Assembly (NCBI RefSeq): GCF_037975245.1
Contig: NC_092578.1
Span: 11,514,321 to 11,578,320, forward strand
Direction: 5' to 3'
Length of the DNA stretch: 64,000 bases
Source of the DNA: Apostichopus japonicus
Taxonomy: Eukaryota; Echinodermata; Holothuroidea; Aspidochirotida; Stichopodidae
Below the pieces are notes generated by a model. It was not told the DNA's origin. It made no database searches and saw only the letters and a list, made by a program, of their open reading frames with translations. A program made the position numbers and the translations under genes. Shown piece by piece: positions 37,201 to 51,500 of this stretch (its first letter is position 1; every line of letters starts with the position of its first letter).

Positions 37201-39503
37201 ACTTGAGATATCTCGTTGACAAGATTTTGACCATTTGACCGCTGGTGACCCCAAATGACCTCTGACCTGCACCGAAAACAAAGGGTAAGTGGCACTTGAA
37301 TGGGTACTCCGGCCAACCAATCTTAAGTCGGTCCGACATTACCCACTTGAGATAACTCGTTGACAAGATTTTGACCATTTGGCCCCTGGTGACCCCAAAT
37401 GACCTGTGACCTGCACCGAAAACAAAGGGTAAGTGGTACTTGAATGGGTACTCCGGCCAACCAATGTTAAGCCGGTCCGACAATACCCACTTGAGATATC
37501 TCGTTGACAAGATTTTGACCATTTGGCCCCTGGTGACCCCAAATGACCTTTGACCAGCACCGAAAGCGAAGGGTAAGTGGCACTTGAATGGGTACTCCGG
37601 CCCACCGATCTTAAGTCGGTCCGACATTACCCACTTGAGATATCTCGTTGACAAGATTTTGACCATTTGACCCCTGGTGACCCCAAATGACCTTTGACCT
37701 GCACCGAAAACAAAGGGTAAGTGGCACTTGAGTGTGTACTCCGGCTCACCGATGTTAAGTCGATCCGATATTACCCACTTGAGATATCTCGTTGACAAGA
37801 TTTTGACCATTTGACCCCTGGTGACCCCAAATGACCTTTGACCAGCACCGAAAACAAAGGGTAAGTGGCACTTGAATGGGTACTCCGGCCAACCGATCTT
37901 ATGTCGTTCCGACATTACCCACTTGAGATATCTCGTTGACAATATTTTGACCATTTGACCCCTGGTGACCCTTGGTGACCCCAAATGACCTTTGACCTGC
38001 ACCGAAAGCAAAGGGTAAGTGGCACTTGAATGGGTACTCCGGCCAACCGATCTGATGTCGGTCTGACATTACCCACTTGAGATATCTCGTTGACAAGATT
38101 TTGACCATTTGACCCCTGGTGACCCCAAATGACCTTTGACCTGCACCGAAAACAAAGGGTACGTGGCACTTGAATGGGTACTCCGGCCAACCGATGTTAA
38201 GTCGTTCCGACATTACCCACTTGAGATATCTCGTTGACAAGATTTTGACCATTTGACCCCTGGTGACCCCAAATGACCTTTGACCTGCACCGAAAACAAA
38301 GGGTAAGTGGCACTTGAATGGGTACTCCGGCCAACCGATCTTAAGTCGGTCCGACAATACCCACTTGAGATATCTCGTTGACAAGATTTTGACCATTTGA
38401 CCGCTGGTGACCCCAAATGACCTCTGACCTGCACCGAAAACAAAGGGTAAGTGGCACTTGAATGGGTACTCCGGCCAACCGATCTTAAGTCGGTCCGACA
38501 TTACCCACTTGAGATAACTCGTTGACAAGATTTTGATCATTTGACCCCTGGTGACCCCAAATGACCTTTGACCTGCATCGAAAACAAAGGGTAAGTGGCA
38601 CTTGATTGGGTACTCCGGCCAACCGATCTTATGTCGGTCCGACACAACCCACTTGAGATATCTCGTTGACAAGATTTTGATCATTTGACCCCTGGTGACC
38701 CCAAATGACCTTTGACCTGCACCGAAAACAAAGGGTAAGTGGCACTTGAATGGGTACTACGGCCAACCGATCTTAAGTCGGTCCGACACAACCCACTTGA
38801 GATATCTCGTTGACAAGATTTTGACCATTTGACCCCTGGTGACCCCTGGTGACCCCAAATGACCTTTGACCTGCACCGAAAACAAAGGGTAAGTGGCACT
38901 TGAATGGGTACTCCGGCCAACCGATGTTAAGTCGGTCCGACATTACCCACTTGAGATATCTCGTTGACAAGATTTTGACCATTTGACCCCTGGTGACCCC
39001 AAATGACCTTTGACCAGCACCGAAAACAAAGGGTAAGTGGCACTTGAATGGGTACTACGGCCAACCGATGTTAAGTCGGTCCGACATAACCCACTTGAGA
39101 TATCTCGTTGACAAGATTTTGGCCATTTGACCCCTGGTGACCCCAAATGACCTTTGACCAGCACTGAATACAAAGGGTAAGTGGCACTTGAATGGGTACT
39201 ACGGCCAACCGATCTTAAGTCGGTCCGACAATACCCACTTGAGATATCTCGTTGACAAGATTTTGACCATTTCACCACTGGTGACCCCCGGTGACCCCTA
39301 ATGACCTTTAACCTGCACCGAAAACAAAGGGTAAGTGGCACTTGAATGGGTACTCCGGCCAACCGATCTTAAGTCGGTCCGACATTACCCACTTGAGATA
39401 TCTCGTTGACAAGATTTTGACCATTTGATCCCTGATGACCCCAAATGACCTTTGACCTGCACCGAAAACAAAGGGTAAGTGGCACTTGAATGGGTACTCC
39501 GGC
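34240..39503 (-). repeat. 2632-bp tandem duplication in satellite A
   Basis: Two copies of about 2632 bp (18 monomers plus four 10-bp modules) lie head to tail, with the boundary near 36871. Distinctive monomers such as GGGTACTGAGG (34527/37159), GAGTGTGTACTCCGGCTC (35098/37730), GTCGATCCGATATTACC (35127/37759) and GACAATATTTTGACC (35306/37938) recur at exactly this offset. Sequence between the copies appears essentially identical. Confidence 0.85.
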
Positions 39504-42500
39504 CAACCGATCTTATGTCGGTCCGACATTACCCACTTGAGATATCTCGTTGACAAGATTTTGACCATTTGACCCATGGTGACCCATGGTGACCCCAAAT
39601 GACCTTTGACCTGCATTGAAAACAAAGGGTAAGTGGCACTTGATTGGGTACTCCGGCCAACCGATCTTATGTCGGTCCGACATAACCCACTTGAGATATC
39701 TCGTTGACAAGATTTTGATCATTTGACCCCTGGTGACCCCTAATGACCTTTGACCTGCACCGAAAACAAAGGGTAAGTGGCACTTGAATGTGTACTACGG
39801 CCAACCGATCTTAAGTCGGTCCGACACAACCCACTTGAGATATCTCGTTGACAAGATTTTGACCATTTGACCCCCGGTGACCCCAAATGACCTTTGACCT
39901 GCATTGAAAACAAGGGGTAAGTGGCACTTGATTGGGTACTCCGGCCAACCGATCTTATGTCGGTCCGACACAACCCACTTGAGATATCTCGTTGACAAGA
40001 TTTTGATCATTTGACCCCTGGTGACCCCTAATGACCTTTGACCTGCACCGAAAACAAAGGGTAAGTGGCACTTGAATGTGTACTACGGCCAACCGATCTT
40101 AAGTCGGTCCGACACAACCCACTTGAGATATCTCGTTGACAAGATTTTGACCACTTGACCCCTGGTGACCCCTGGTGACCCCAAATGACCTTTGACCTGC
40201 ACCGAAAACAAAGGGTAACTGGCACTTGAATGGGTACTCCGGCCAACCGATCTTAAGTCGGTCCGACATTACCCACTTGAGATATCTCGTTGACAAGATT
40301 TTGACCATTTGACCCCAGGTGACCCCAAATGACCTTTGACCAGCACCGAAAACAAAGGGTAAGTGGCACTTGAATGGGTACTACGGCCAACCGATGTTAA
40401 GTCGGTCCGACATAACCCACTTGAGATATCTCGTTGACAAGATTTTGACCATTTGACCCCCGGTGACCCCAAATGACCTTTGACCAGCACTGAATACAAA
40501 GGGTAAGTGGCACTTGAATGGGTACTACGGCCAACCGATCTTAAGTCGGTCCGACAATACCCACTTGAGATATCTCGTTGACAAGATTTTGACCATTTCA
40601 CCACTGGTGACCCCCGGTGACCCCAAATGACCTTTAACCTGCACCGAAAACAAAGGGTAAGTGGCACTTGAATGGGTACTCCGGCCAACCGATCTTAAGT
40701 CGGTCCGACATTACCCACTTGAGATATCTCGTTGACAAGATTTTGACCATTTGACCCCTGATGACCCCAAATGACCTTTGACCTGCACCGAAAACAAAGG
40801 GTAAGTGGCACTTGAATGGGTACTCCGGCCAACCGATCTTATGTCGGTCCGACATTACCCACTTGAGATATCTCGTTGACAAGATTTTGACCATTTGACC
40901 CCTGCTGACCCCAAATGACCTTTGACCTGCACCGAAAACAAAGGGTAAGTGGCACTTGAATGGGTACTCCGGCAAACCGATCTTATGTCGGTCCGACATA
41001 ACCCACTTGAGATATCTCGTTGACAAGATTTTGACCATTTGACCCCTGGTGACCCCCGGTGACTCCAAATGACCTTTGACCTGCACCGAAAACAAAGGGT
41101 AAGTGGCACTTGAATGGGTACTCCGGCCAACCGATCTTATGTCGGTCCGACATAACCCACTTGAGATATCTCGTTGACAAGATTTTGACCATTTGACCCC
41201 TGGTGACCCCAAATGACCTTTGACCTGCACCGAAAACAAAGGGTAAGTGGCACTTGAATGGGTACTCCGGCCAACCGATCTTATGTCGGTCCGACATAAC
41301 CCACTTGAGATATCTCGTTGACAAGATTTTGACCATTTGACCCCTGGTGACCCTTGGTGACCTGTGACCTGCACCGAAAACAAAGGGTAAGTGGTACTTG
41401 AATGGGTACTCCGGCCAACCAATGTTAAGCCGGTCCGACAATACCCACTTGAGATATCTCGTTGACAAGATTTTGACCATTTGGCCCCTGGTGACCCCAA
41501 ATGACCTTTGACCAGCACCGAAAGCGAAGGGTAAGTGGCACTTGAATGGGTACTCCGGCCCACCGATCTTAAGTCGGTCCGACATTACCCACTTGAGATA
41601 TCTCGTTGACAAGATTTTGACCATTTGACCCCTGGTGACCATCAATGACCTGTGACCAGCACCGAAAGCGAAGGGTAAGTGGCACTTGAATGGGTACTCC
41701 GGCCCACCGATCTTAAGTCGGTCCGACATTACCCACTTGAGATATCTCGTTGACAAGATTTTGACCATTTGACCCCTGGTGACCCCTGGTGACCCCAAAT
41801 GACCTTTCACCTGCACCGAAAACAAAGGGTAAGTGGCACTTGAATGGGTACTCCGGCCAACCGATCTTAATTCGGTCCGACATAACCCACTTGAGATATC
41901 TCGTTGACAAGATTTTGACCATTTGACCCCTGGTGACCCCAAATGACCTTTGACCTGCACCGAAAACAAAGGGTAAGTGGCACTTGAATGGGTACTTCGG
42001 CCCACCGATCTTGTGTCGGTCCGACATTACCCACTTGAGATATCTCGTTGACAAGATTTTGACCATTTGACCCCTGGTGACCCCAAATGACCTTTGATCT
42101 GCACCGAAAACAAAGGGTAAGTGGCACTTGAATGGGTACTCCGGCCCACCGATCTTAAGTCGGTCCGACATTACCCACTTGAGATATCTCGTTGACAAGA
42201 TTTTGACCATTTGACCCCTGGTGACCCCAAATGACCTTTGACCAGCACCGAAAACAAAGGGTAAGTGGCACTTGAATGGGTACTACGGCCAACCGATGTT
42301 AAGTCGGTCCGACATAACCCACTTGAGATATCTCGTTGACAAGATTTTGACCATTTGACCCCTGGTGACCCCAAATGACCTTTGACCAGCACTGAATACA
42401 AAGGGTAAGTGGCACTTGAATGGGTACTACGGCCAACCGATCTTAAGTCGGTCCGACAATACCCACTTGAGATATCTCGTTGACAAGATTTTGACCATTT

Positions 42501-45500
42501 CACCACTGGTGACCCCCGGTGACCCCAAATGACCTTTAACCTGCACCGAAAACAAAGGGTAAGTGGCACTTGAATGGGTACTCCGGCCAACCGATCTTAA
42601 GTCGGTCCGACATTACCCACTTGAGATATCTCGTTGACAAGATTTTGACCATTTGATCCCTGATGACCCCAAATGACCTTTGACCTGCACCGAAAACAAA
42701 GGGTAAGTGGCACTTGAATGGGTACTCCGGCCAACCGATCTTATGTCGGTCCGACATTACCCACTTGAGATATCTCGTTGACAAGATTTTGACCATTTGA
42801 CCCATGGTGACCCCTGGTGACCCCAAATGACCTTTGACCTGCATTGAAAACAAAGGGTAAGTGGCACTTGATTGGGTACTCCGGCCAACCGATCTTATGT
42901 CGGTCCGACACAACCCACTTGAGATATCTCGTTGACAAGATTTTGATCATTTGACCCCTGGTGACCCCTAATGACCTTTGACCTGCACCGAAAACAAAGG
43001 GTAAGTGGCACTTGAATGGGTACTACGGCCAACCGATCTTAAGTCGGTCCGACACAACCCACTTGAGATATCTCGTTGACATGATTTTGACCACTTGACC
43101 CCTGGTGACCCCTGGTGACCCCAAATGACCTTTGACCTGCACCGAAAACAAAGGGTAACTGGCACTTGAATGGGTACTCCGGCCAACCGATCTTAAGTCG
43201 GTCCGACATTACCCACTTGAGATATCTCGTTGACAAGATTTTGACCATTTGACCCCTGGTGACCCCAAATGACCTTTGACCAGCACCGAAAACAAAGGGT
43301 AAGTGGCACTTGAATGGGTACTACGGCCAACCGATGTTAAGTCGGTCCGACATAACCCACTTGAGATATCTCGTTGACAAGATTTTGACCATTTGACCCC
43401 TGGTGACCCCAAATGACCTTTGACCAGCACTGAATACAAAGGGTAAGTGGCACTTGAATGGGTACTACGGCCAACCGATCTTAAGTCGGTCCGACAATAC
43501 CCACTTGAGATATCTCGTTGACAAGATTTTGACCATTTCACCACTGGTGACCCCCGGTGACCCCAAATGACCTTTAACCTGCACCGAAAACAAAGGGTAA
43601 GTGGCACTTGAATGGGTACTCCGGCCAACCGATCTTAAGTCGGTCCGACATTACCCACTTGAGATATCTCGTTGACAAGATTTTGACCATTTGACCCCTG
43701 ATGACCCCAAATGACCTTTGACCTGCACCGAAAACAAAGGGTAAGTGGCACTTGAATGGGTACTCCGGCCAACCGATCTTATGTCGGTCCGACATTACCC
43801 ACTTGAGATATCTCGTTGACAAGATTTTGACCATTTGACCCTTGCTGACCCCAAATGACCTTTGACCTGCACCGAAAACAAAGGGTAAGTGGCACTTGAA
43901 TGGGTACTCCGGCAAACCGATCTTATGTCGGTCCGACATTACCCACTTGAGATATCTCGTTGACAAGATTTTGACCATTTGACCCCTGGTGACCCCCGGT
44001 GACTCCAAATGACCTTTGACCTGCACCGAAAACAAAGGGTAAGTGGCACTTGAATGGGTACTCCGGCCAACCGATCTTATGTCGGTCCGACATAACCCAC
44101 TTGAGATATCTCGTTGACAAGATTTTGACCATTTGACCCCTGGTGACCCCAAATGACCTTTGACCTGCACCGAAAACAAAGGGTAAGTGGTACTTGAATG
44201 GGTACTCCGGCCAACCGATCTTAAGTCGGTCCGACAATACCCACTTGAGATATCTCGTTGACAAGATTTTGACCATTTGACCGCTGGTGACCCCAAATGA
44301 CCTCTGACCTGCACCGAAAACAAAGGGTAAGTGGCACTTGAATGGGTACTCCGGCCAACCGATCTTAAGTCGGTCCGACATTACCCACTTGAGATAACTC
44401 GTTGACAAGATTTTGATCATTTGACCCCTGGTGACCCCAAATGACCTTTGACCTGCATCGAAAACAAAGGGTAAGTGGCACTTGATTGGGTACTCCGGCC
44501 AACCGATCTTATGTCGGTCCGACACAACCCACTTGAGATATCTCGTTGACAAGATTTTGATCATTTGACCCCTGGTGACCCCAAATGACCTTTGACCTGC
44601 ACCGAAAACAAAGGGTAAGTGGCACTTGAATGGGTACTACGGCCAACCGATCTTAAGTCGGTCCGACACAACCCACTTGAGATATCTCGTTGACAAGATT
44701 TTGACCATTTGACCCCTGGTGACCCCTGGTGACCCCAAATGACCTTTGACCTGCACCGAAAACAAAGGGTAAGTGGCACTTGAATGGGTACTCCGGCCAA
44801 CCGATGTTAAGTCGGTCCGACATTACCCACTTGAGATATCTCGTTGACAAGATTTTGACCATTTGACCCCTGGTGACCCCAAATGACCTTTGACCAGCAC
44901 CGAAAACAAAGGGTAAGTGGCACTTGAATGGGTACTACGGCCAACCGATGTTAAGTCGGTCCGACATAACCCACTTGAGATATCTCGTTGACAAGATTTT
45001 GGCCATTTGACCCCTGGTGACCCCAAATGACCTTTGACCAGCACTGAATACAAAGGGTAAGTGGCACTTGAATGGGTACTACGGCCAACCGATCTTAAGT
45101 CGGTCCGACAATACCCACTTGAGATATCTCGTTGACAAGATTTTGACCATTTCACCACTGGTGACCCCCGGTGACCCCTAATGACCTTTAACCTGCACCG
45201 AAAACAAAGGGTAAGTGGCACTTGAATGGGTACTCCGGCCAACCGATCTTAAGTCGGTCCGACATTACCCACTTGATATATCTCGTTGACAAGATTTTGA
45301 CCATTTGATCCCTGATGACCCCAAATGACCTTTGACCTGCACCGAAAACAAAGGGTAAGTGGCACTTGAATGGGTACTCCGGCCAACCGATCTTATGTCG
45401 GTCCGACATTACCCACTTGAGATATCTCGTTGACAAGATTTTGACCATTTGACCCATGGTGACCCATGGTGACCCCAAATGACCTTTGACCTGCATTGAA

Positions 45501-48500
45501 AACAAAGGGTAAGTGGCACTTGATTGGGTACTCCGGCCAACCGATCTTATGTCGGTCCGACATAACCCACTTGAGATATCTCGTTGACAAGATTTTGACC
45601 ATTTGACCCCCGGTGACCCCAAATGACCTTTGACCTGCATTGAAAACAAAGGGTAAGTGGCACTTGATTGGGTACTCCGGCCAACCGATCTTATGTCGGT
45701 CCGACACAACCCACTTGAGATATCTCGTTGACAAGATTTTGATCATTTGACCCCTGGTAACCCCTAATGACCTTTGACCTGCACCGAAAACAAAGGGTAA
45801 GTGGCACTTGAATGTGTACTACGGCCAACCGATCTTAAGTCGGTCCGACACAACCCACTTGAGATATCTCGTTGACAAGATTTTGACCACTTGACCCCTG
45901 GTGACCCCTGGTGACCCCAAATGACCTTTGACCTGCACCGAAAACAAAGGGTAACTGGCACTTGAATGGGTACTCCGGCCAACCGATCTTAAGTCGGTCC
46001 GACATTACCCACTTGAGATATCTCGTTGACAAGATTTTGACCATTTGACCCCAGGTGACCCCAAATGACCTTTGACCAGCACCGAAAACAAAGGGTAAGT
46101 GGCACTTGAATGGGTACTACGGCCAACCGATGTTAAGTCGGTCCGACATAACCCACTTGAGATATCTCGTTGACAAGATTTTGACCATTTGACCCCCGGT
46201 GACCCCAAATGACCTTTGACCAGCACTGAATACAAAGGGTAAGTGGCACTTGAATGGGTACTACGGCCAACCGATCTTAAGTCGGTCCGACAATACCCAC
46301 TTGAGATATCTCGTTGACAAGATTTTGACCATTTCACCACTGGTGACCCCCGGTGACCCCAAATGACCTTTAACCTGCACCGAAAACAAAGGGTAAGTGG
46401 CACTTGAATGGGTACTCCGGCCAACCGATCTTAAGTCGGTCCGACATTACCCACTTGAGATATCTCGTTGACAAGATTTTGACCATTTGACCCCTGATGA
46501 CCCCAAATGACCTTTGACCTGCACCGAAAACAAAGGGTAAGTGGCACTTGAATGGGTACTCCGGCCAACCGATCTTATGTCGGTCCGACATTACCCACTT
46601 GAGATATCTCGTTGACAAGATTTTGACCATTTGACCCCTGCTGACCCCAAATGACCTTTGACCTGCACCGAAAACAAAGGGTAAGTGGCACTTGAATGGG
46701 TACTCCGGCAAACCGATCTTATGTCGGTCCGACATAACCCACTTGAGATATCTCGTTGACAAGATTTTGACCATTTGACCCCTGGTGACCCCCGGTGACT
46801 CCAAATGACCTTTGACCTGCACCGAAAACAAAGGGTAAGTGGCACTTGAATGGGTACTCCGGCCAACCGATCTTATGTCGGTCCGACATAACCCACTTGA
46901 GATATCTCGTTGACAAGATTTTGACCATTTGACCCCTGGTGACCCCAAATGACCTTTGACCTGCACCGAAAACAAAGGGTAAGTGGCACTTGAATGGGTA
47001 CTCCGGCCAACCGATCTTATGTCGGTCCGACATAACCCACTTGAGATATCTCGTTGACAAGATTTTGACCATTTGACCCCTGGTGACCCTTGGTGACCTG
47101 TGACCTGCACCGAAAACAAAGGGTAAGTGGTACTTGAATGGGTACTCCGGCCAACCAATGTTAAGCCGGTCCGACAATACCCACTTGAGATATCTCGTTG
47201 ACAAGATTTTGACCATTTGGCCCCTGGTGACCCCAAATGACCTTTGACCAGCACCGAAAGCGAAGGGTAAGTGGCACTTGAATGGGTACTCCGGCCCACC
47301 GATCTTAAGTCGGTCCGACATTACCCACTTGAGATATCTCGTTGACAAGATTTTGACCATTTGACCCCTGGTGACCATCAATGACCTGTGACCAGCACCG
47401 AAAGCGAAGGGTAAGTGGCACTTGAATGGGTACTCCGGCCCACCGATCTTAAGTCGGTCCGACATTACCCACTTGAGATATCTCGTTGACAAGATTTTGA
47501 CCATTTGACCCCTGGTGACCCCTGGTGACCCCAAATGACCTTTCACCTGCACCGAAAACAAAGGGTAAGTGGCACTTGAATGGGTACTCCGGCCAACCGA
47601 TCTTAATTCGGTCCGACATAACCCACTTGAGATATCTCGTTGACAAGATTTTGACCATTTGACCCCTGGTGACCCCAAATGACCTTTGACCTGCACCGAA
47701 AACAAAGGGTAAGTGGCACTTGAATGGGTACTTCGGCCCACCGATCTTGTGTCGGTCCGACATTACCCACTTGAGATATCTCGTTGACAAGATTTTGACC
47801 ATTTGACCCCTGGTGACCCCAAATGACCTTTGACCTGCACCGAAAACAAAGGGTAAGTGGCACTTGAATGGGTACTCCGGCCCACCGATCTTAAGTCGGT
47901 CCGACATTACCCACTTGAGATATCTCGTTGACAAGATTTTGACCATTTGACCCCTGGTGACCCCAAATGACCTTTGACCAGCACCGAAAACAAAGGGTAA
48001 GTGGCACTTGAATGGGTACTACGGCCAACCGATGTTAAGTCGATCCGACATAACCCACTTGAGATATCTCGTTGACAAGATTTTGACCATTTGACCCCTG
48101 GTGACCCCAAATGACCTTTGACCAGCACTGAATACAAAGGGTAAGTGGCACTTGAATGGGTACTACGGCCAACCGATCTTAAGTCGGTCCGACAATACCC
48201 ACTTGAGATATCTCGTTGACAAGATTTTGACCATTTCACCACTGGTGACCCCCGGTGACCCCAAATGACCTTTAACCTGCACCGAAAACAAAGGGTAAGT
48301 GGCACTTGAATGGGTACTCCGGCCAACCGATCTTAAGTCGGTCCGACATTACCCACTTGAGATATCTCGTTGACAAGATTTTGACCATTTGATCCCTGAT
48401 GACCCCAAATGACCTTTGACCTGCACCGAAAACAAAGGGTAAGTGGCACTTGAATGGGTACTCCGGCCAACCGATCTTATGTCGGTCCGACATTACCCAC

Positions 48501-51500
48501 TTGAGATATCTCGTTGACAAGATTTTGACCATTTGACCCATGGTGACCCCTGGTGACCCCAAATGACCTTTGACCTGCATTGAAAACAAAGGGTAAGTGG
48601 CACTTGATTGGGTACTCCGGCCAACCGATCTTATGTCGGTCCGACACAACCCACTTGAGATATCTCGTTGACAAGATTTTGATCATTTGACCCCTGGTGA
48701 CCCCTAATGACCTTTGACCTGCACCGAAAACAAAGGGTAAGTGGCACTTGAATGGGTACTACGGCCAACCGATCTTAAGTCGGTCCGACACAACCCACTT
48801 GAGATATCTCGTTGACAAGATTTTGACCACTTGACCCCTGGTGACCCCTGGTGACCCCAAATGACCTTTGACCTGCACCGAAAACAAAGGGTAACTGGCA
48901 CTTGAATGGGTACTCCGGCCAACCGATCTTAAGTCGGTCCGACATTACCCACTTGAGATATCTCGTTGACAAGATTTTGACCATTTGACCCCTGGTGACC
49001 CCAAATGACCTTTGACCAGCACCGAAAACAAAGGGTAAGTGGCACTTGAATGGGTACTACGGCCAACCGATGTTAAGTCGGTCCGACATAACCCACTTGA
49101 GATATCTCGTTGACAAGATTTTGACCATTTGACCCCTGGTGACCCCAAATGACCTTTGACCAGCACTGAATACAAAGGGTAAGTGGCACTTGAATGGGTA
49201 CTACGGCCAACCGATCTTAAGTCGGTCCGACAATACCCACTTGAGATATCTCGTTGACAAGATTTTGACCATTTCACCACTGGTGACCCCCGGTGACCCC
49301 AAATGACCTTTAACCTGCACCGAAAACAAAGGGTAAGTGGCACTTGAATGGGTACTCCGGCCAACCGATCTTAAGTCGGTCCGACATTACCCACTTGAGA
49401 TATCTCGTTGACAAGATTTTGACCATTTGACCCCTGATGACCCCAAATGACCTTTGACCTGCACCGAAAACAAAGGGTAAGTGGCACTTGAATGGGTACT
49501 CCGGCCAACCGATCTTATGTCGGTCCGACATTACCCACTTGAGATATCTCGTTGACAAGATTTTGACCATTTGACCCTTGCTGACCCCAAATGACCTTTG
49601 ACCTGCACCGAAAACAAAGGGTAAGTGGCACTTGAATGGGTACTCCGGCAAACCGATCTTATGTCGGTCCGACATTACCCACTTGAGATATCTCGTTGAC
49701 AAGATTTTGACCATTTGACCCCTGGTGACCCCCGGTGACTCCAAATGACCTTTGACCTGCACCGAAAACAAAGGATAAGTGGCACTTGAATGGGTACTCC
49801 GGCCAACCGATCTTATGTCGGTCCGACATAACCCACTTGAGATATCTCGTTGACAAGATTTTGACCATTTGACCCCTGGTGACCCCAAATGACCTTTGAC
49901 CTGCACCGAAAACAAAGGGTAAGTGGCACTTGAATGGGTACTCCGGCCAACCGATCTTATGTCGGTCTGACATAACCCACTTGAGATATCTCGTTGACAA
50001 GATTTTGACCATTTGACCCCTGGTGACCCTTGGTGACCTGTGACCTGCACCGAAAACAAAGGGTAAGTTGTACTTGAATGGGTACTCCGGCCAACCAATG
50101 TTAAGCCGGTCCGACAATACCCACTTGAGATATCTCGTTGACAAGATTTTGACCATTTGGCCCCTGGTGACCCCAAATGACCTTTGACCAGCACCGAAAG
50201 CGAAGGGTAAGTGGCACTTGAATGGGTACTCCGGCCCACCGATCTTAAGTCGGTCCGACATTACCCACTTGAGATATCTCGTTGACAAGATTTTGACCAT
50301 TTGACCCCTGGTGACCATCAATGACCTGTGACCAGCACCGAAAGCGAAGGGTAAGTGGCACTTGAATGGGTACTCCGGCCCACCGATCTTAAGTCGGTCC
50401 GACATTACCCACTTGAGATATCTCGTTGACAAGATTTTGACCATTTGACCCCTGGTGACCCCTGGTGACCCCAAATGACCTTTGACCTGCACTGAATACA
50501 AAGGGTAAGTGGCACTTGAATGGGTACTCCGGCCCACCGATCTTAAGTCGGTCCGACATTACCCACTTGAGATATCTCGTTGACAAGATTTTGACCATTT
50601 GACCCCTGGTGACCCCAAATGACCTTTGACCAGCACCGAAAACAAAGGGTAAGTGGCACTTGAATGGGTACTACGGCCAACCGATGTTAAGTCGGTCCGA
50701 CATAACCCACTTGAGATATCTCGTTGACAAGATTTTGACCATTTGATCCCTGATGACCCCAAATGACCTTTGACCTGCACCGAAAACAAAGGGTAAGTGG
50801 CACTTGAATGGGTACTCCGGCCAACCGATCTTATGTCGGTCCGACATTACCCACTTGAGATATCTCGTTGACAAGATTTTGACCATTTGACCCATGGTGA
50901 CCCCTGGTGACCCCAAATGACCTTTGACCTGCATTGAAAACAAAGGGTAAGTGGCACTTGATTGGGTACTCCGGCCAACCGATCTTATGTCGGTCCGACA
51001 CAACCCACTTGAGATATCTCGTTGACAAGATTTTGATCATTTGACCCCTGGTGACCCCTAATGACCTTTGACCTGCACCGAAAACAAAGGGTAAGTGGCA
51101 CTTGAATGGGTACTACGGCCAACCGATCTTAAGTCGGTCCGACACAACCCACTTGATATATCTCGTTGACAAGATTTTGACCACTTGACCCCTGGTGACC
51201 CCTGGTGACCCCTGGTGACCCCAAATGACCTTTGACCAGCACCGAAAACAAAGGGTAACTGGCACTTGAATGGGTACTCCGGCCAACCGATCTTAAGTCG
51301 GTCCGACATTACCCACTTGAGATATCTCGTTGACAAGATTTTGACCATTTGACCCCTGGTGACCCCAAATGACCTTTGACCAGCACCGAAAACAAAGGGT
51401 AAGTGGCACTTGAATGGGTACTACGGCCAACCGATGTTAAGTCGGTCCGACATAACCCACTTGAGATATCTCGTTGACAAGATTTTGACCATTTGACCCC